This document shows, piece by piece, positions 15,456 through 18,824 of a DNA stretch of 18,824 bases. Numbering within the stretch: the stretch's first letter is position 1; every line of letters starts with the position of its first letter. The position numbers were made by a program, and so were the translations under genes. A model generated the notes under the pieces. It searched no databases. It was not told the DNA's origin and saw nothing but the letters and a program-made list of their open reading frames with translations. The stretch is from Planctomycetota bacterium (GTDB lineage: Bacteria > Planctomycetota > Phycisphaerae > WQYP01), in NCBI GenBank assembly GCA_021852225.1, contig JAJZOA010000092.1, positions 1-18,824 of the forward strand, read 5' to 3'.

Positions 15456-15643
15456 CGCAAACTCGGAATGGGTAACGATCGCCTGCCCATTTGGGTGCCC
15501 GCATGGCTCGGCATGGCCAGGCGACCGCAATCGGGACCGGTTGGAGGCCAGAAGTCAAAACATGGGGTTTGCGTTTCGCTTCAATGCCGAATTGTCGCTC
15601 CTGCGGTAGCCGGACAGTGTCCGATTGCCAGTTTTTTCAGGCC

Positions 15644-16411
15644 TTATGCGGGCGGGTATTGGGATTTATCGGGACCTGCCCGGAAGCGGGCGGCGGCGAC
15701 CAGCAATAAGCCGATGGCCGTTGCGATAAAGGCGTCGAGTTGCCAAGAAAATTGTATTGGCATGACTACATTTTGCCCCAAGGTGGTCAGGTGATACATG
15801 ACGTGCAGATGAAACCAGGCGAAGGCGTCGGTATGTAAATTGGGTGGCACGGCATGAAGCAGCCACAGCGTCGGACAACTGTTGACCAGTCCCATCAACG
15901 GCCATGAGGCGTTTGCTTCCGAAACAATCCCTAATAGCGGAACTGCGGAAATCGGCAGAAAAATAAGCAAGCCTGCAATCAGCAGTGCAATGGCGACCGC
16001 GCCAGCGGGCGAAACGCACCGGCATAGCAATCGTGTAAGGCCGGTGCAAAAGACGGCCCACGCCAGAACCAGGCAGCAAAGTCTGGCGGCCACCGCGGCT
16101 GACAGAAATCCGGTGATCGGACCTGGTGCTGCCAGTGCGGCGCAAATGGCCAGCGTCAACACCCCCCCGCCGCCCAGCGCGTGGAGATAGCAATTTTTTC
16201 TTCGCGCATCCAAAAAGGCGGTCGCAGCCTGAATCACAACTCCCCATGTTGTTAAAAGCAGCAGCAAAATAAGCCAGCCAATGAAACGGTCTGACGGGCG
16301 GCTTTCCGCAACCTGTCCGCGGTCGTACACGGCGGGCCAGAAAAGCAGCGCCGCCGCGGGCAGCAGCGCGGCGGCGTGGCCTGAAATAAATCGAAAGACC
16401 GGCTTTATCAT
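15644..16411 (-). CDS. Multi-pass membrane protein of unknown function
   Basis: I do not recognise this 255-residue protein. It is strongly hydrophobic, with about six likely membrane segments. Examples are AAALLPAAALLFWPAVY, FIGWLILLLLLTTWGVVIQA, a long pair around GVLTLAICAALAAPG and LCCLVLAWAVFCTGLTRLL, AVAIALLIAGLLIFLP, and the last one AFIATAIGLLLVAAA. A polar stretch with several His (HLHVMYHLTTLGQN) precedes the last segment. The layout loosely recalls an ABC-2-type permease subunit, but no motif proves it and no ATPase is nearby. The start is uncertain: ATG 16411 or ATG 16444 in the same frame, neither with a good ribosome binding site. It lies 66-99 bp after the CNNM/CorC gene on the same strand and is probably the last gene of that operon. 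Confidence 0.65.
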   Translation of the reverse strand: MIKPVFRFISGHAAALLPAAALLFWPAVYDRGQVAESRPSDRFIGWLILLLLLTTWGVVIQAATAFLDARRKNCYLHALGGGGVLTLAICAALAAPGPITGFLSAAVAARLCCLVLAWAVFCTGLTRLLCRCVSPAGAVAIALLIAGLLIFLPISAVPLLGIVSEANASWPLMGLVNSCPTLWLLHAVPPNLHTDAFAWFHLHVMYHLTTLGQNVVMPIQFSWQLDAFIATAIGLLLVAAARFRAGPDKSQYPPA

Positions 16412-16510
16412 ACTGGCATCATACCTGCCGACCGGTGGTTGCATAAGCGGCTAAACCGCAAACGGCCACAGGGAGCGGCAGCCGCTTTTTCGACTGTGCA
16501 TCAGACAGCA

Positions 16511-17824
16511 TTAATTTCCGGATTTTTCTTTGCCGGTATCTGCGGCGCCGGTCAATTGTTCGGCCTGATCGGGCATGATAATTTGCACCTTGCGTATCCG
16601 CCGCGCATCGCTTTCGGTAACGGTAAGCCGCAGATTATCTATATCAATTGAAACACCTTTTACCGGAATGGTGCCGAGTTGATTGATAATCAGGCCGCTG
16701 ATGGTCTGGTAATCCTGACTTTCCAGAAGATGGAGATCAAGCTCGCGGTTAATATCCGTGATATTGGTGCGGCCGTCGAGTTCAATAATCGTCGGACTGA
16801 CGCGGCGGAACTGGCGGGCGGCGGGTGTTTCGAATTCATCGGCAATATCGCCGACGATTTCCTCCAGGATATCCTCGCTGGTGACCAAGCCGGCGGTACC
16901 GCCAAATTCGTCAAGTACAATCGCCATGTGAACGCGCTGGAGTCGGAATTGGCGCAACAGGTCGCGCAATGGTTTGGTGTGGGGAACAAACAGGGGCGGG
17001 CGCATCATGGAACGCACATTAAAGGATTGATCGGCATCAGTTGTTCGGGGCAGCGCCAGCAGGTCCTTGGCGTAAAGGAGGCCCAGGATATTATCCAGAT
17101 TTCCATCATGAACAGGGAGCCTGGAAAGCCCGTCGCGCAGAATCTTTTCGCGAATTTCCTCCAATGGCGAATGAATGCTGATAGTGACCATATCGGTTCG
17201 CGGTGTCATGATCTGGCTGACCTGGAGGTCCTGGAAGCTCATCACGCCTTCAATCATTTTTTTCTGGTCTTCATCCACCGCGCCTTCGGAAACAGCCGCC
17301 AGAAATTCCTCCTTGTTTTCCACAGCTTCACCCTGGGCCAGGGACTGATCGGTTACGCCGCACAGGCGGCGCACGAGTCCATCAAACAGTTTTAAGAACA
17401 GAATTAGTGGAAAACAGAGGCGATGCAGGGGAATAAGAAAAGTGGGGCCGAAAAAAGCGACAATTGCCTCGCCGGCGTAAATGGCCCAGGCATTGGCAAT
17501 GGCGACGGAAAAGACCAGCAGAATAACGGCGGCAATGGCGGCGCCAATCACAAAAGTCAGTGCGGATGGCGCGGCATTAAGCTCATCAAGGCTGCGAATG
17601 GTAAGGGCGACCAGGCTGACATTGCAGATAATCCGCGCGGTGGAGGCCACCAGAGCAAGTTGTTCCTGATCGCGAAGCAAAGGCTCAAGCCATTGCCCGC
17701 GGCCCTGGCGATTCAATTCTTTTTCCAGTGTGACCGAGGAAATGGTGCGCAGCGCATAGGCCAGCGCAGATGCCAGAAGGGTGCCGAACGTGACAGGAAA
17801 CAGCAGCCAAAACGCCCAGTTCAT
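16511..17824 (-). CDS. CNNM/CBS/CorC-family (hemolysin-like) transporter protein
   Basis: The 437-residue protein has the three-part layout of the CorB/CNNM family, linked to magnesium or cobalt efflux and often labelled hemolysin. The N-terminal DUF21/CNNM membrane domain (about 1-150) has four hydrophobic segments. Two CBS domains follow (about 205-330), with VSQIMTPRTDMVTI, LSRLPVHDGNLDNILGLLYA and the conserved VLDEFGGTAGLVTSEDILEE then GDIADE. A C-terminal CorC_HlyC domain (about 345-425, IIELDGRTNITDINRELDL) completes it. CBS pairs in this family bind ATP-Mg. Its ATG overlaps the ybeY stop (ATGA at 17821-17824), indicating translational coupling; ybeY-corC pairing is widespread in bacteria. 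The substrate ion is not determined by sequence alone. Confidence 0.92.
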   Translation of the reverse strand: MNWAFWLLFPVTFGTLLASALAYALRTISSVTLEKELNRQGRGQWLEPLLRDQEQLALVASTARIICNVSLVALTIRSLDELNAAPSALTFVIGAAIAAVILLVFSVAIANAWAIYAGEAIVAFFGPTFLIPLHRLCFPLILFLKLFDGLVRRLCGVTDQSLAQGEAVENKEEFLAAVSEGAVDEDQKKMIEGVMSFQDLQVSQIMTPRTDMVTISIHSPLEEIREKILRDGLSRLPVHDGNLDNILGLLYAKDLLALPRTTDADQSFNVRSMMRPPLFVPHTKPLRDLLRQFRLQRVHMAIVLDEFGGTAGLVTSEDILEEIVGDIADEFETPAARQFRRVSPTIIELDGRTNITDINRELDLHLLESQDYQTISGLIINQLGTIPVKGVSIDIDNLRLTVTESDARRIRKVQIIMPDQAEQLTGAADTGKEKSGN

Positions 17825-18456
17825 TGTGCACCCCCCCGCCGACCATTGCGACGAACCGCGCCGGCAGGCGGAAACCGGCCCGCCGAAGGGGCCGCCTTTG
17901 GTCCCGTGGAAAACAGGGGACCGAAGCCGAGGATGGTCAGAAGGTCATCTTCGCGCTGGTGCATGCGCACGGCATCGGCCTTGCGCTCGTCATTAAAACC
18001 GCGAACATGCAGCAGGCTATGAATCAAATAAAGCAGGAGTTCATGAGAAACGGAATGACCGCAAAGTGCGGACTGTTTCCGGGCCACATCCAGACAGACA
18101 ACCGTGTCCAACTCCAGATGCCCTTGGGCCACGACCCCGCCCGATAAATCAAACGTCAGCACATCGGTCGGAGAGTTCAAATTCATGGTCTGCCGATGAA
18201 GGGCGGCCATCTGCGAAGCATTCACCAGCCGCACGGACCAGAACCCGGTGCGAATATTTTCAATATGAAGCAATCGCAAAAGCTGCCTTCGAAACCAGGC
18301 TGCGGAAAGCTTTTCGCCAGTGCGGGCAGTTGCGGCCGCCAATTCCCGGAAACCTGAAAGGTCAAGCTCGAAAGCGGCGTTTTGGCGGCCGAGCGTCGGG
18401 GCGCGCCTGTGGTTGCGGCTTTTCACATCGGGCATGCTGTTTTTCAACTTTTTCAT
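17821..18456 (-). CDS. ybeY: rRNA maturation endoribonuclease YbeY (divergent metal site)
   Basis: YbeY is a metal-dependent RNase needed for 16S rRNA 3'-end maturation and ribosome quality control. The 211-residue product carries NLNSPTDVLTFD (residues 92-103) and the metal site HSLLHVRGFND (146-156). The canonical motif is H-x3-H-x5-H; here the third ligand is Asp156, and the usual Gly after the first His is Ser147. I recall Asp at this place in other planctomycete YbeY proteins, so it may be lineage-typical rather than inactivating. After residue 178 comes a basic, Pro/Gly/Arg-rich tail absent from the compact family (about 155 residues). The N-terminus is also extended. I chose ATG 18456 because it forms an ATGA overlap with the PgpH-like gene; the frame is open further upstream to 18546. 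Confidence 0.88.
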   Translation of the reverse strand: MKKLKNSMPDVKSRNHRRAPTLGRQNAAFELDLSGFRELAAATARTGEKLSAAWFRRQLLRLLHIENIRTGFWSVRLVNASQMAALHRQTMNLNSPTDVLTFDLSGGVVAQGHLELDTVVCLDVARKQSALCGHSVSHELLLYLIHSLLHVRGFNDERKADAVRMHQREDDLLTILGFGPLFSTGPKAAPSAGRFPPAGAVRRNGRRGGAQ

Positions 18457-18824
18457 GCGGGCCTGGAAATTCTGGCGGCCGGAGTCTGGCCGGCCGGATA
18501 AGCGACGCGCGCGTGGTGCACTCCAGCCAGCGTGCGGACCAGACATTGTTCAATTTTGCCTAAATCCCGCAGAGTCAGATCGCATTGGTCAAACTGACCA
18601 TCCAGCAGTCGTTTCATGATCATCTGATGCACAGCGCCTTCTATGCGCGCGGCCGTTGGTTCGGCCAGGGAGCGAACCATACTTTCCACACCATCACAGA
18701 TCATCAAAATTGCCGTTTCACGGGATTGCGGCCGGGGTCCGGGATATCGAAACTCCATTTCATTAAGTGGCGTTGCCTCGCCACCGGTTAATTCTTCCCG
18801 GGCCTGGCGTTCACGTGCCTGCAG
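18453..18824 (-). CDS. PgpH-like HD-domain phosphodiesterase, C-terminal part (5' end outside window)
   Basis: Only the last 123 residues are visible. The stretch FRYPGPRPQSRETAILMICD, then GVESMVRSLAEPT, and DGQFDQCDLTLRDLGKIEQCL is the conserved end of the 7TM-HD family, whose Listeria member PgpH degrades cyclic di-AMP. The HD signature itself and the membrane helices would be upstream, beyond position 18824. The final residues VAYPAGQTPAARISRPA depart from the family and look lineage-specific. Its TGA overlaps the ybeY ATG. The order pgpH-ybeY is common across bacteria and supports the assignment. Whether this organism makes cyclic di-AMP cannot be judged from this window. Confidence 0.88.
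   Translation of the reverse strand: MQARERQAREELTGGEATPLNEMEFRYPGPRPQSRETAILMICDGVESMVRSLAEPTAARIEGAVHQMIMKRLLDGQFDQCDLTLRDLGKIEQCLVRTLAGVHHARVAYPAGQTPAARISRPA

Noticed and set aside
15611..15640. CGGACAGTGTCCG followed by TTTTTT as a plus-strand terminator
   Set aside because: The T run starts 8 nt after the stem and no plus-strand gene ends here.
16679..17395. Plus-strand open frame of 238 codons
   Set aside because: Exactly antisense to the CBS and CNNM domains of the hemolysin-like gene; a shadow frame.

Overview
The window most likely comes from a bacterium of the Planctomycetota, probably a Phycisphaerae-like lineage. This is inferred from gene families, not from a marker gene. The signs are two secreted proteins with C-terminal PEP-CTERM-type sorting tags, a short prepilin-like protein with the H-X9-DG motif common in this phylum, a XylR-type regulator (sugar-binding domain plus AraC DNA-binding domain) beside a secreted glycosidase-like protein, and a YbeY whose third metal-binding histidine is an aspartate. 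I see no tRNA, rRNA, CRISPR array or complete mobile element.

Left edge (1-2100): the start of a suf iron-sulfur assembly operon on the minus strand, sufB then sufC, with sufC running off the edge. It has a good sigma70-type promoter whose -35 box abuts a perfect 8-3-8 palindrome. Next (2174-3374), on the plus strand, come an ASCH-domain protein and the phosphoheptose isomerase gmhA. gmhA converges on a minus-strand XylR-type regulator, and the two stop codons overlap. The 5' end of that regulator lies antisense to the 3' remnant of a second AraC-type regulator on the plus strand (about 4530-4832), which I read as a rearrangement scar. The secreted glycosidase-like gene (4936-7098) follows.

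Middle (7100-13400): a gene-free stretch with strong potential RNA structure (7546-7665). Then come two minus-strand genes, probably co-transcribed: a prepilin-like protein and a PA14/concanavalin-like PEP-CTERM protein. They have a strong promoter at 10920-10948, a leader of about 260 nt, and a perfect 12-bp intrinsic terminator at 7786-7816. A plus-strand LOG-family nucleotide hydrolase gene (11341-12360) and a second minus-strand exported protein with a PxPATLPL-type sorting tag (12559-13401) complete this part. These surface proteins, the glycosidase and the XylR regulator suggest a locus for sensing, binding and degrading a polysaccharide; that link is inference.

Right part (13400-18824): an 875-bp region without a recognisable gene. 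Next is a minus-strand SPFH/GYF_2 protein preceded by an elaborate foldable leader that ends at its ribosome binding site. Last is a compact minus-strand operon: a PgpH-like HD phosphodiesterase (partial), ybeY, a CNNM/CBS/CorC transporter-like protein and a small multi-pass membrane protein. The first three genes are joined by ATGA stop/start overlaps.
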